A stretch of 5,146 nucleotides of DNA from Dehalococcoidia bacterium UBA2777. GTDB lineage: Bacteria; Chloroflexota; Dehalococcoidia; UBA2247; UBA2777. Shown one piece after another: positions 1-4,939 of this stretch (position 1 is the stretch's first letter; the number at the start of each line of letters is the position of its first letter). A program made the position numbers and the translations under genes. The notes under the pieces were generated by a model. The model saw nothing but the letters and a program-made list of their open reading frames with translations. It did not search any database and had not been told where the DNA came from. The stretch spans positions 1 through 5,146 of the forward strand of contig DEIJ01000046.1 of NCBI GenBank assembly GCA_002352365.1. Reading direction: 5' to 3'.

Positions 1-150
1 GGATTCAGAAAACCTGCCAAGAGGAGGAAGGAATTATCCCGGTTCCTGGATTTCTTTTAGTAACGACGACCTCACTCAGCTTTAGGCTGGATGACTCCGC
101 TGGAGAAGCTGCGTTCCTTCCCCGAGTACCAGGGTGTTACCCATGTTTGA
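1..150 (+). pseudogene. C-terminal remnant of an integrase-type (IS481/IS3-like) transposase
   Basis: Frame 1 reads from the window edge as a basic stretch ending in SRFLDFF at 57. It then meets two consecutive stops (TAG 58-60, TAA 61-63) and continues as RRPHSALGWMTPLEKL to a TGA at 148-150. The pattern N-x-x-RPHSALG-x-TPxE is the known hallmark of the end of the retroviral-type integrase catalytic domain in IS3 and IS481 transposases, just after the last catalytic Glu. Family context places a Tyr-Asn or Asn-Asn where the two stops now sit, so this copy is dead. The rest of the gene lies left of the window, so the family cannot be fixed and the element's boundary is not visible. The motif is seen directly; the loss of function is inferred from the stops. 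Confidence 0.68.
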
Positions 151-270
151 AAACGTCACACCTGGGGCATTTTTGCAGTAACGCTATGACACATGATCAA
201 AGGGTTGTGATGGCTCTCAAGCAGACCATCCGCCTGATGCAAGAGATAAATGGCCTCATTGCTGCGAGTG

Positions 271-307
271 TTGATCAGGCTGAAAGCTTCGGGAAATCTC
301 TGATCAA
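271..307. repeat. 8-base perfect inverted repeat, TTGATCAG / CTGATCAA
   Basis: TTGATCAG at 271-278 is the exact reverse complement of CTGATCAA at 300-307, with a 21-base loop. It lies just downstream of the minus-strand putative toxin gene, so it could form a hairpin in that transcript. No U-run follows on either strand, so it is not a standard intrinsic terminator. It may be a chance palindrome, since the arms contain the self-complementary TGATCA. Confidence 0.3.
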
Positions 308-340
308 AAATTCCTTAAAATCCTTGATAATATTTGCCAA

Positions 341-616
341 TTAGGCGCGCTCCTGCCACAATTTGGTATAATCATCCTTATTAAGTGAACAATTTACGAA
401 TTGAGAAAATTCCCCCTTGCTGAGTTTCATCCGGTGGGCTGTGTCTAAGATTATATATTCTTCTACTTTGTCCGAGCCACGGCTAGAATGTGACACTTTG
501 CTGACCCGATGATCTTTGTCACCAATGCTGAGATAGTAATAAACATGGTCTTTTTCTCTGCCTTCACTTGCACCAAGTTTGCCATGCAAAGTATGACGCA
601 ATTGTCTAAAATTCAC
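341..616 (-). CDS. small HicA-like putative toxin, second gene of a toxin-antitoxin-like pair
   Basis: A 91-residue basic soluble protein with no signal peptide or membrane segment. The visible pattern is DHVYYYL at residues 23-29, then KVSHSS at 40-45. A helical region follows with LSKGEF (65-70) and VNCSLNKDDY (74-83). This resembles a group of small HicA-like proteins found beside HicB-like partners, in which a conserved His after a beta strand is thought to be functional; here His43 or His24 would be candidates. The start is GTG, preceded by GGAAAG with a 7-base spacer. It begins 3 bases after the stop of the upstream HicB-like gene, so the two are surely co-transcribed and probably translationally coupled. 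Antitoxin-first order is common among type II systems. The toxin role is inferred from size, order and motif resemblance. It could instead be an uncharacterised conserved protein. Its TAA overlaps the stop of a doubtful plus-strand frame. Confidence 0.7.
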   Translation of the reverse strand: MNFRQLRHTLHGKLGASEGREKDHVYYYLSIGDKDHRVSKVSHSSRGSDKVEEYIILDTAHRMKLSKGEFSQFVNCSLNKDDYTKLWQERA

Positions 617-619
617 CTG

Positions 620-994
620 CTATCTTTCCAACAACAACCTTAGTTGAGCAAGATCGCTTTGCTCTTTGGCACCCAACTTTCCCTCTCTCTTTTCCAAAGA
701 TGCGCGATAATCTACAAAAGAGGTCAGCAAGTCTATAAGAGCTTCCTCTAGGGTCTTACCAATACCATACTCACCCACATCATGACACATCATAATAACA
801 TTTGAACCTTCTTGACTGATTTCAACAACTGAATCTAACCCTATTTTCCAGAGCCCCCCAGGGATAACAGTACCCTTACAAATATGGAGAATACCTGTTT
901 CAGAAACAAAGGTTTCCGCTGTCCCGCAAACCCGCACCTCATGTTCAATGTTTCGTGTCATGACTGGTGGCATCGTACTTATATACGTAGACAT
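620..994 (-). CDS. HicB-like putative antitoxin
   Basis: A 124-residue soluble protein. The recognisable part is residues 73-124: VGEYGIGKTLEEALIDLL, then a helical tail with YRASLEKREGKLG and a Leu-rich end. The G-x-G-x-T-xEEA-xxDL pattern is the one seen at the end of the HicB partly degraded RNase H fold, here without the usual clear PDLPGC strand. No C-terminal helix-turn-helix or ribbon-helix-helix is evident, so DNA binding and autorepression cannot be claimed. The ATG at 994 has a good site upstream, GGAAGG with a 7-base spacer. It is the middle gene of a minus-strand cassette, 33 bases after the DUF3467-like gene and 3 bases before the small putative toxin. The antitoxin role is inferred from this arrangement and the HicB-like tail. 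A stand-alone HicB-like protein of other function is the alternative. Confidence 0.7.
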   Translation of the reverse strand: MSTYISTMPPVMTRNIEHEVRVCGTAETFVSETGILHICKGTVIPGGLWKIGLDSVVEISQEGSNVIMMCHDVGEYGIGKTLEEALIDLLTSFVDYRASLEKREGKLGAKEQSDLAQLRLLLER

Positions 995-1012
995 AATAAC
1001 CCTTCCTTTTTC

Positions 1013-1040
1013 ATTATAACATAATCCCTACTTTGACCAA
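1013..1040 (-). promoter_or_regulatory. possible internal promoter ahead of the HicB-like gene
   Basis: On the minus strand a perfect TATAAT lies at 1018-1013, with TTGGTC (three of six consensus bases) 16 bases upstream at 1040-1035, overlapping the end of the preceding gene. Transcription would begin at about 1006, right at the GGAAGGG ribosome binding site (1006-1000), leaving almost no leader. That makes the site doubtful. If real, the putative antitoxin-toxin pair could be expressed apart from the first gene. Confidence 0.25.
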
Positions 1041-1327
1041 AAATTATCCCAATCTTCCTGCACTATTCCAAGCTGATTAAGAATTTTGGTTGGCACCTCA
1101 TAAGTAACGTCAAGCTCCTTCTCTACCTTCTTTACATGTCTGCCAATGATTAGACCCATGATTTTGAGATGCTCTACGCTCATGCGTATTGTTGCGACTC
1201 GCTCTGGTAGTTTGGGTGAAGACGGATCTGGGTGGGCTGGACTTATCCCAAATGATAAGCTTGCACCATATGGTCCAATCGATAGGGTAAACTGATCACT
1301 ATAGACATCAATGGGCTCTGTCACCAC
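1028..1327 (-). CDS. DUF3467-like small protein, first gene of the minus-strand cassette
   Basis: About 99 residues, soluble and without signal peptide. The visible pattern is VYSDQFTLSIGPYGASLSFG at residues 8-27, a linker rich in Pro and Ser, then RVATIRMSVEHLKIM at 43-57 and a helical, charged C-terminus. The two halves, YSxxFxLxxxPxxxxLxFG and RxxMSxEHxK, match the layout of the DUF3467 family, whose biochemical role is unknown. The perfect ribosome binding site AGGAGG at 1338-1333 decides the start. The most upstream GTG (1333) lies inside it and cannot be used, while GTG at 1327 (5-base spacer) or 1324 (8-base spacer) fits well. It leads the operon with the HicB-like and HicA-like genes. 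Whether it belongs functionally to that pair is not shown by the sequence. Confidence 0.72.
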   Translation of the reverse strand: MVTEPIDVYSDQFTLSIGPYGASLSFGISPAHPDPSSPKLPERVATIRMSVEHLKIMGLIIGRHVKKVEKELDVTYEVPTKILNQLGIVQEDWDNFWSK

Positions 1328-1332
1328 ACCCA

Positions 1333-1338
1333 CCTCCT
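1333..1338 (-). promoter_or_regulatory. strong ribosome binding site that sets the start of the DUF3467-like gene
   Basis: The minus strand reads TTAGGAGGTGGGTGTGGTG. The AGGAGG core is a perfect anti-Shine-Dalgarno match. It overlaps the first in-frame GTG and so excludes it, leaving the GTG codons at 1327 and 1324 as usable starts. Confidence 0.75.
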
Positions 1339-1362
1339 AAAAAACCGTTTGCTTTTGAGAGC

Positions 1363-1391
1363 AGTATATCGGTATTCCTAGCATTTCGCAA
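1363..1391 (-). promoter_or_regulatory. sigma-70-like promoter of the three-gene minus-strand cassette
   Basis: On the minus strand TTGCGA (1391-1386, four of six consensus) is separated by exactly 17 bases from TATACT (1368-1363, five of six). Transcription would start near 1356, giving a leader of about 20 bases that runs straight into the AGGAGG site. Position, spacing and direction fit the cassette well. No clear inverted repeat operator overlapping the promoter was found by eye. Confidence 0.6.
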
Positions 1392-1454
1392 TATCCTTAT
1401 GGCTTTGAGGGACGTGCGAAATTCCAATCAAAGCTGATTCTACATGGTAATTCC

Positions 1455-1680
1455 TTAATTTCCCAAAATCGTTAGATAGTTCAAGGTTATCTTATGCAAA
1501 TCTCTCATTCGATGATTTGGAAGCTTTTCATCTCCATCTATCTTCAGCCTTGAGTTTACTTGCTCTATTGCAGTTTTCTTATTTCCTGCCTTTTAGGATG
1601 ATGCAATATTCGTCAGCCTAAAAGACTTCTTGGGGGATCTTTGAGCAAAGTTTTTCAAAATCTCTGATTGAATTCCTCAT
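1455..1680 (-). pseudogene. C-terminal relic of a DDE-type transposase
   Basis: A minus-strand frame from 1592 to a TAA at 1457-1455 reads KKTAIEQVNSRLK, a short linker, then HRMRDLHKITLNYLTI. This follows the layout RTAxExVNxRLK...RxRGxxKVxLH known from the end of many DDE transposases (IS5/IS1182/IS4-type groups), around and after the last catalytic Glu. Just upstream, in another frame, are RDFEKLCSKIPQEVF (ending at a TAG, 1620-1618) and ADEYCIILKGRK, which may be the preceding part of the same gene. The relic therefore carries at least one frameshift and one internal stop. The 1592-1455 part is better supported than 1680-1593. No terminal repeats or target duplications were recognised. 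Confidence 0.45.
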
Positions 1681-1720
1681 AATAATTGTTACCGAAAGTG
1701 GTATCGTTGCCTCAAAAGTA

Positions 1721-1955
1721 GTGTTACCCCAAGCAGGGCAGCATGACAAGAGGCAGTACGAGGGCGATGTCTCCGAGCATTTACATCCATTTCTACTGGA
1801 ACTAGTCGAGACTCTAAGGAGACACGGCGAGAGGACTATTGAGGTTGAAGCCAGTTGTGCCCGATGGCCCGTCCACCATCGACAGACTGTTGGGCTCCTG
1901 GCGCCGCAAAGTGAACCTTGAGGCAGAAAATACCATGTGGCAACAACACAGTTGA
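1721..1955 (+). pseudogene. frameshifted central fragment of an integrase-type transposase
   Basis: In the frame starting at 1721, residues read VSEHLHPFLLELVETLRRHG. About 20 codons later, one frame over (1863 onward), the sequence reads PSTIDRLLGSWRRKV, ending at TGA 1953-1955. The pairing of a (R/H)LxPFLxELVxxLxRHGE segment with (S/P)xTIDRLLxxxR about 20 residues on is familiar from the N-terminal helical part of long integrase-core transposases. The integrity break lies between about 1842 and 1862. The catalytic domain, which should follow, is absent: the zur promoter starts where it would continue. It is a truncated relic, not an expressed gene. The minus-strand frame opposite it is a shadow. 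Confidence 0.5.
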
Positions 1956-1980
1956 CAACAACAAGAAGTCTCACTAAACT
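1952..1980 (+). promoter_or_regulatory. consensus promoter of the zur-znuACB operon
   Basis: TTGACA (1952-1957, six of six consensus) is followed after exactly 17 bases by TAAACT (1975-1980, four of six). Transcription would begin around 1987, at the first base of the Fur/Zur-type palindrome. The -35 box overlaps the last codons of the transposase relic. The promoter lies downstream of the GTG at 1937, so that codon cannot be the zur start if this promoter is used. Confidence 0.7.
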
Positions 1981-1986
1981 TGTAAG

Positions 1987-2001
1987 TGAAAATAACTTTC
2001 A
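1987..2001 (+). promoter_or_regulatory. Fur/Zur-type operator, 7-1-7 pseudo-palindrome
   Basis: TGAAAAT-A-ACTTTCA is an inverted repeat with six of seven arm positions complementary and one central base. It has the geometry of the classic Fur-family box (TGATAAT-N-ATTATCA). It covers the predicted transcription start and lies 14 bases before the likely zur ATG, so a bound repressor would block RNA polymerase. Since the adjacent genes are a Fur-family regulator and a zinc transporter, the natural reading is negative autoregulation of the operon by Zur in zinc-replete cells. The palindrome is seen directly; the binding protein is inferred. Confidence 0.65.
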
Positions 2002-2014
2002 TATAGATAATTCA

Positions 2015-2446
2015 ATGACACCTCTAGAGAAAAAGATGGGAGGTACACTAAGGCGAAGGGGCTATAAGCTCACCCCGCAGAGGCGGGCAGTGCTACGGAC
2101 AGTTGCCCTAAGTCAGGATCATCTTACCCCTGCCGCGATATATGACAGGGTACGTCAACAGCATCCCGGCATTGGGCTGCTCACTGTCTATCGTACCCTC
2201 CAGATACTCACCGAACTTGGGTTTATATGTGAGGTGCATGCCGGAGGTAGCTGCGGCAGCTACATAGTTGGATCTCCAGAGCACCACCATCATCTGATCT
2301 GTTCTAATTGTGGCAAAGTTATCAACTTTACCGGCTGTAACCTCAGCGAACTGGAGCAAAGGTTATCCCAGCAAACCGGATTCGAGATCGAAAGCCACCT
2401 CCTTGAGTTCCTTGGCTGCTGCCGGAGTTGCCAGAAGATAGCTTAG
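2015..2446 (+). CDS. zur: Fur-family metal-responsive repressor, probably the zinc regulator Zur
   Basis: A 143-residue cytoplasmic DNA-binding protein. The N-terminal winged helix includes GYKLTPQRRAVL (16-27), a His at 36, AIYDRV (41-46) and the recognition region GLLTVYRTLQIL (54-65). The C-terminal dimerisation and metal part holds HHHH at 90-93, CSNC at 96-99 and CRSC at 136-139. The two CxxC pairs form the structural zinc site of the family, and His90/His92 with Glu73 and His36 are candidates for the sensing site. Position directly before znuACB is the main reason to prefer Zur over Fur, Mur or PerR. The ATG at 2015 is chosen because it lies just after the promoter and operator and gives a typical family length. 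It has no clear ribosome binding site. ATG 2036 is a shorter alternative, and GTG 1937 (169 residues) lies upstream of the promoter and encodes residues unlike the family. Confidence 0.88.
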   Translation: MTPLEKKMGGTLRRRGYKLTPQRRAVLRTVALSQDHLTPAAIYDRVRQQHPGIGLLTVYRTLQILTELGFICEVHAGGSCGSYIVGSPEHHHHLICSNCGKVINFTGCNLSELEQRLSQQTGFEIESHLLEFLGCCRSCQKIA

Positions 2447-2453
2447 TACCTCA

Positions 2454-2468
2454 TGAAAATCGGTTTCG
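2454..2468 (+). promoter_or_regulatory. possible second, weaker Zur-like site before znuA
   Basis: TGAAAATCGGTTTCG shares 11 of 15 positions with the operator at 1987-2001 and keeps the TGAAA-N5-TTTC spacing. It lies in the 37-base gap between zur and znuA. No promoter boxes accompany it, and an overlapping short stem (AATCG-GTTT-CGATT, 2458-2471) is another explanation for the symmetry. Confidence 0.25.
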
Positions 2469-2483
2469 ATTAGCCAAGCGAAA

Positions 2484-3341
2484 ATGTTACCAAATGAAAA
2501 AAGGTTTGGCCAGGCAATTCTAATTCTGTTGCTGCTTGTAGTGGCAGGTCTAGGAGGCTATCAGCCACCATCCAGGGCAAGCGAAAAAATAGCCGTGGCC
2601 GTCAGTATACCTCCGCTGGCTGAATTTATTGACAGTTTAGCTAAGGAGAAGGTAAGTGTGAGCGTTATGTTGCCACCAGGGGCAAGCCCGCATAGTTATA
2701 TGCTAACCCCAAGTCAGCTTGTCCAGGTGAGCCAGGCGAGGATGTTTGTCAAGGTTGGCTCGGGGTTGGGGTTTGAGTCGGTGTGGATGGACAAGATAAT
2801 AGCCGCCAATAGGGACATGCTGGTTGTTGATAGCTCTAAGGGCATCGAGCTGATCGACATGGACCCTCATATATGGCTTTCTCCACTAAATGCTAAGATA
2901 ATGGTGCAAAATATCTATGATGGCCTGGTTTCCCTCGCCCCAAACAATGAGACCTATTATAAGCAGAACAGGGATAGCTATTTTCACAACTTAGATACAC
3001 TGGATCAGGACATCAGGGGAAATCTCTCAGGGATTGAAAACAGGGCTTTTATAGTCTTTCATCCCGCTTGGGGCTATTTTGCCCGAGACTATAACCTAGA
3101 GCAGATCCCGATAGAGATCGGTAGCAAGGAGCCCAGTGCCCAGGATATTGTCCGCCTGATACACCAGGCGAAGGAGCGCAATATCAAGGTCATCTTTGCC
3201 TCTCCCGAATTCAACCCCAAGAGCGCCCAGATCATCGCCAAGGAAATCGGTGGCTGGGTGGTATTTATAGACCCGCTAGCCAGGGACTACATGACAAACC
3301 TGCGGCAAGTTTCAGCTGAGCTTGTCCAAGCAATGAGGTAA
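2484..3341 (+). CDS. znuA: ZnuA, zinc-binding protein of a zinc ABC transporter
   Basis: A 285-residue cluster A-I (cluster 9) substrate-binding protein that captures Zn2+ outside the membrane and hands it to ZnuB. A hydrophobic signal segment spans about residues 10-24, with a plausible cleavage site after SRA (30-32). Metal ligands are visible in family order: His70 (GASPHSY), His129 (DPHIWLSP), His193 (FHPAWGYF) and an acidic fourth ligand, Asp263 (FIDPLA). Histidine rather than glutamate at the third position favours zinc over manganese. The long His-rich loop of proteobacterial ZnuA is absent. There is no cysteine anywhere, so no lipobox: the protein is either freely secreted or periplasmic, or held by an uncleaved N-terminal helix. 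ATG 2484 follows zur by 37 bases and lacks an obvious ribosome binding site. The stop is 2 bases before znuC, and the GAGGT at its end serves as the znuC ribosome binding site. Confidence 0.92.
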   Translation: MLPNEKRFGQAILILLLLVVAGLGGYQPPSRASEKIAVAVSIPPLAEFIDSLAKEKVSVSVMLPPGASPHSYMLTPSQLVQVSQARMFVKVGSGLGFESVWMDKIIAANRDMLVVDSSKGIELIDMDPHIWLSPLNAKIMVQNIYDGLVSLAPNNETYYKQNRDSYFHNLDTLDQDIRGNLSGIENRAFIVFHPAWGYFARDYNLEQIPIEIGSKEPSAQDIVRLIHQAKERNIKVIFASPEFNPKSAQIIAKEIGGWVVFIDPLARDYMTNLRQVSAELVQAMR

Positions 3342-3343
3342 AC

Positions 3344-4099
3344 ATGCCCCATGAAGAGGTGGTGAAGCTGGAGGATGTATGGGTGCATTGTGATGGTGTG
3401 CCGGTACTGGAGGGAATAAACCTATCCATAGAGCAGCATGATTTCCTGGGGATAATCGGGCCAAATGGAGGTGGCAAGACCACCCTGCTTAGAGCTATCC
3501 TGGGGCTGGTTAAGCCAAGCCGGGGGAGGATTACGGTTCTCGGAGAAACTCCCCCAGGGGGCAGAAGACTTATTGGCTATGTTGCTCAACATAATCTGTT
3601 CGATGGTGACTTCCCCATAAGTGTCTGGGATGTGGTATTGATGGGGCGCTATGGAAGGGCGGGACTCTTCAGGAGATATAGTGAAGCAGATAAGAGAGTA
3701 GCCCGCAATGTCCTGGAAACGGTGGGGATGCTCGACTTCAAAAATCGACAAATAGGCAAGCTATCGGGTGGGGAACAGCAGAGGGTGTTCATTGCCCGAG
3801 CGTTGGCAGCTGAACCGAAACTGCTGCTTCTCGATGAGCCAACAGCGAGCGTTGATACGGCGATGCAGACCGAATTTTACCAGCTTTTGGAAAGGCTGAA
3901 ACAGTGGATGGCTATAGTTATGGTGTCCCACGATATCAGCGCCGTTTCCATTTATGTGGATAAAATCGCCTGCCTTAATCGCCGCCTATTTTATCACGGG
4001 TCGAAAGAAATATCCCCTGAAGAGCTTTTGGCCACCTACCAATGTCCAGTACAGATGATAGCCCATGGTGTTCCCCATAGGGTGTTGATGAAGCATTAG
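3344..4099 (+). CDS. znuC: ZnuC, ATP-binding subunit of the zinc ABC transporter
   Basis: A 251-residue ABC ATPase that drives zinc uptake on the cytoplasmic face. All nucleotide-binding elements are intact: Walker A GPNGGGKTT (39-47), Q-loop Gln82 (YVAQHN), signature LSGGEQQR (140-147), Walker B LLLLDEP (160-166), D-loop SVD (169-171) and the switch His196 (VSHD). The C-terminal tail, CPVQMIAHGVPHRVLMKH, is of the type found in metal-family (Mn/Zn) ATPases rather than general importers. ATG 3344 has GAGGT at 3335-3339 with a 4-base spacer. It starts 2 bases after the znuA stop and ends 3 bases before the znuB start, so translation is probably coupled. Manganese or iron specificity cannot be excluded from this subunit alone; the neighbouring ZnuA ligands and Zur favour zinc. 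Confidence 0.95.
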   Translation: MPHEEVVKLEDVWVHCDGVPVLEGINLSIEQHDFLGIIGPNGGGKTTLLRAILGLVKPSRGRITVLGETPPGGRRLIGYVAQHNLFDGDFPISVWDVVLMGRYGRAGLFRRYSEADKRVARNVLETVGMLDFKNRQIGKLSGGEQQRVFIARALAAEPKLLLLDEPTASVDTAMQTEFYQLLERLKQWMAIVMVSHDISAVSIYVDKIACLNRRLFYHGSKEISPEELLATYQCPVQMIAHGVPHRVLMKH

Positions 4100-4102
4100 A
4101 AG

Positions 4103-4939
4103 GTGATAGAGGCACTCCAGTGCGGCTTTATGAGAAATGCCCTGATTGCCGGGCTGCTGGCTGCGGTAGCCTGTGGGATTATCGGCGTCTATGTAGTAGT
4201 AAAGAGGATCGTGTTCATCAGCGGTGGGATTGCTCATGCTTCTTTTGGGGGCATTGGATTGGGATATTTCCTGGGCATAAGTCCCATCCTGGGGGCGGTG
4301 TTCTTCACCCTGGCCTCTGCTCTAGGCATGGGGCTGGTGACCAGAAGAACCAGGTTGCCCGAGGACACCGCCATCGGAATCTTATGGGCCATGGGGATGG
4401 CACTGGGGATAATCTTCATTGGCCTGGCCCCGGGTTGGCCCCCAGACCTGTTCAGTTACCTCTTCGGCGATATACTGCTAGTACCTGATTTCGAACTAAC
4501 CCTGATGCTAATCCTGGATGTGGCAATAATCGGAGTAGTGTTTTCGCTGTATAAGGAGTTCCTGGCTCTCTCCTTTGATGAGGAATTTAGCAGCGTGGTT
4601 GGAGTCCCCACCGAGCGGTTATACCTGCTCATGCTCTGCCTGATTGCGCTGACGGTGGTGGTATTAATAAGAGTGGTCGGCATTATCCTGGTTATAGCCC
4701 TGCTCACCATTCCGGCAACTGTGGCAAGGCAGTTTACCCACCGCCTTGACAGAATGATGCTTCTTTCCATTCTCCTCGGTGTGGCGTTCACTTTTGGTGG
4801 TATATGGCTCTCCTTGGAGCTTGACTGGGCGTCTGGGGCCACCATCATCCTCTTCAGTGGAGTCGTGTTACTTGCCTCGTTCGGGTTTTCCAAATTACGC
4901 CGCAGAAAGTTGCCACCACCACAGACAAATCAGGGGTAA
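4103..4939 (+). CDS. znuB: ZnuB, membrane permease of the zinc ABC transporter
   Basis: A 278-residue ABC-3 family integral membrane protein that forms the zinc channel as a dimer. Hydrophobic segments are visible at about 12-33, 38-58, 60-79, 90-109, 132-150, 173-208 (probably two), 219-238 and 246-262. Family landmarks include the early VVVKRIVFISGGIAHASFGG (31-50), LPEDTAIGILWAMGMALGI (85-103) and, in the cytoplasmic coupling region, FDEEFSSVVGVP (158-169). The tail is basic and Pro-rich. The GTG at 4103 is chosen because the residues from it (EALQCGFMRNALIAG) match the normal family N-terminus. The ribosome binding site is poor: AGAAGG overlaps the start, so initiation probably depends on coupling to znuC, whose stop is 3 bases upstream. 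ATG 4130 would remove nine residues of the family start. It is the last gene of the operon, with no intrinsic terminator seen after it. Confidence 0.93.
   Translation: MIEALQCGFMRNALIAGLLAAVACGIIGVYVVVKRIVFISGGIAHASFGGIGLGYFLGISPILGAVFFTLASALGMGLVTRRTRLPEDTAIGILWAMGMALGIIFIGLAPGWPPDLFSYLFGDILLVPDFELTLMLILDVAIIGVVFSLYKEFLALSFDEEFSSVVGVPTERLYLLMLCLIALTVVVLIRVVGIILVIALLTIPATVARQFTHRLDRMMLLSILLGVAFTFGGIWLSLELDWASGATIILFSGVVLLASFGFSKLRRRKLPPPQTNQG

Noticed and set aside
147..344. Plus-strand open frame of 65 codons with a TTG start
   Set aside because: It begins inside the transposase tail and has no ribosome binding site at TTG 147 or ATG 186. The residues match nothing I recognise, and the opposite strand is open over much of the same stretch. 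Its stop overlaps the stop of the putative toxin gene, which looks coincidental.
1618..1974. Minus-strand open frame of 118 codons
   Set aside because: Most of it lies opposite the plus-strand transposase relic and overlaps the zur promoter. Its composition is Cys/Ser/Trp-rich without family pattern. Only its last residues may belong to the DDE relic.
1937..2014. GTG at 1937 as the start of zur
   Set aside because: It lies upstream of the consensus promoter and operator, has no ribosome binding site, and adds 26 residues unlike Fur-family N-termini.
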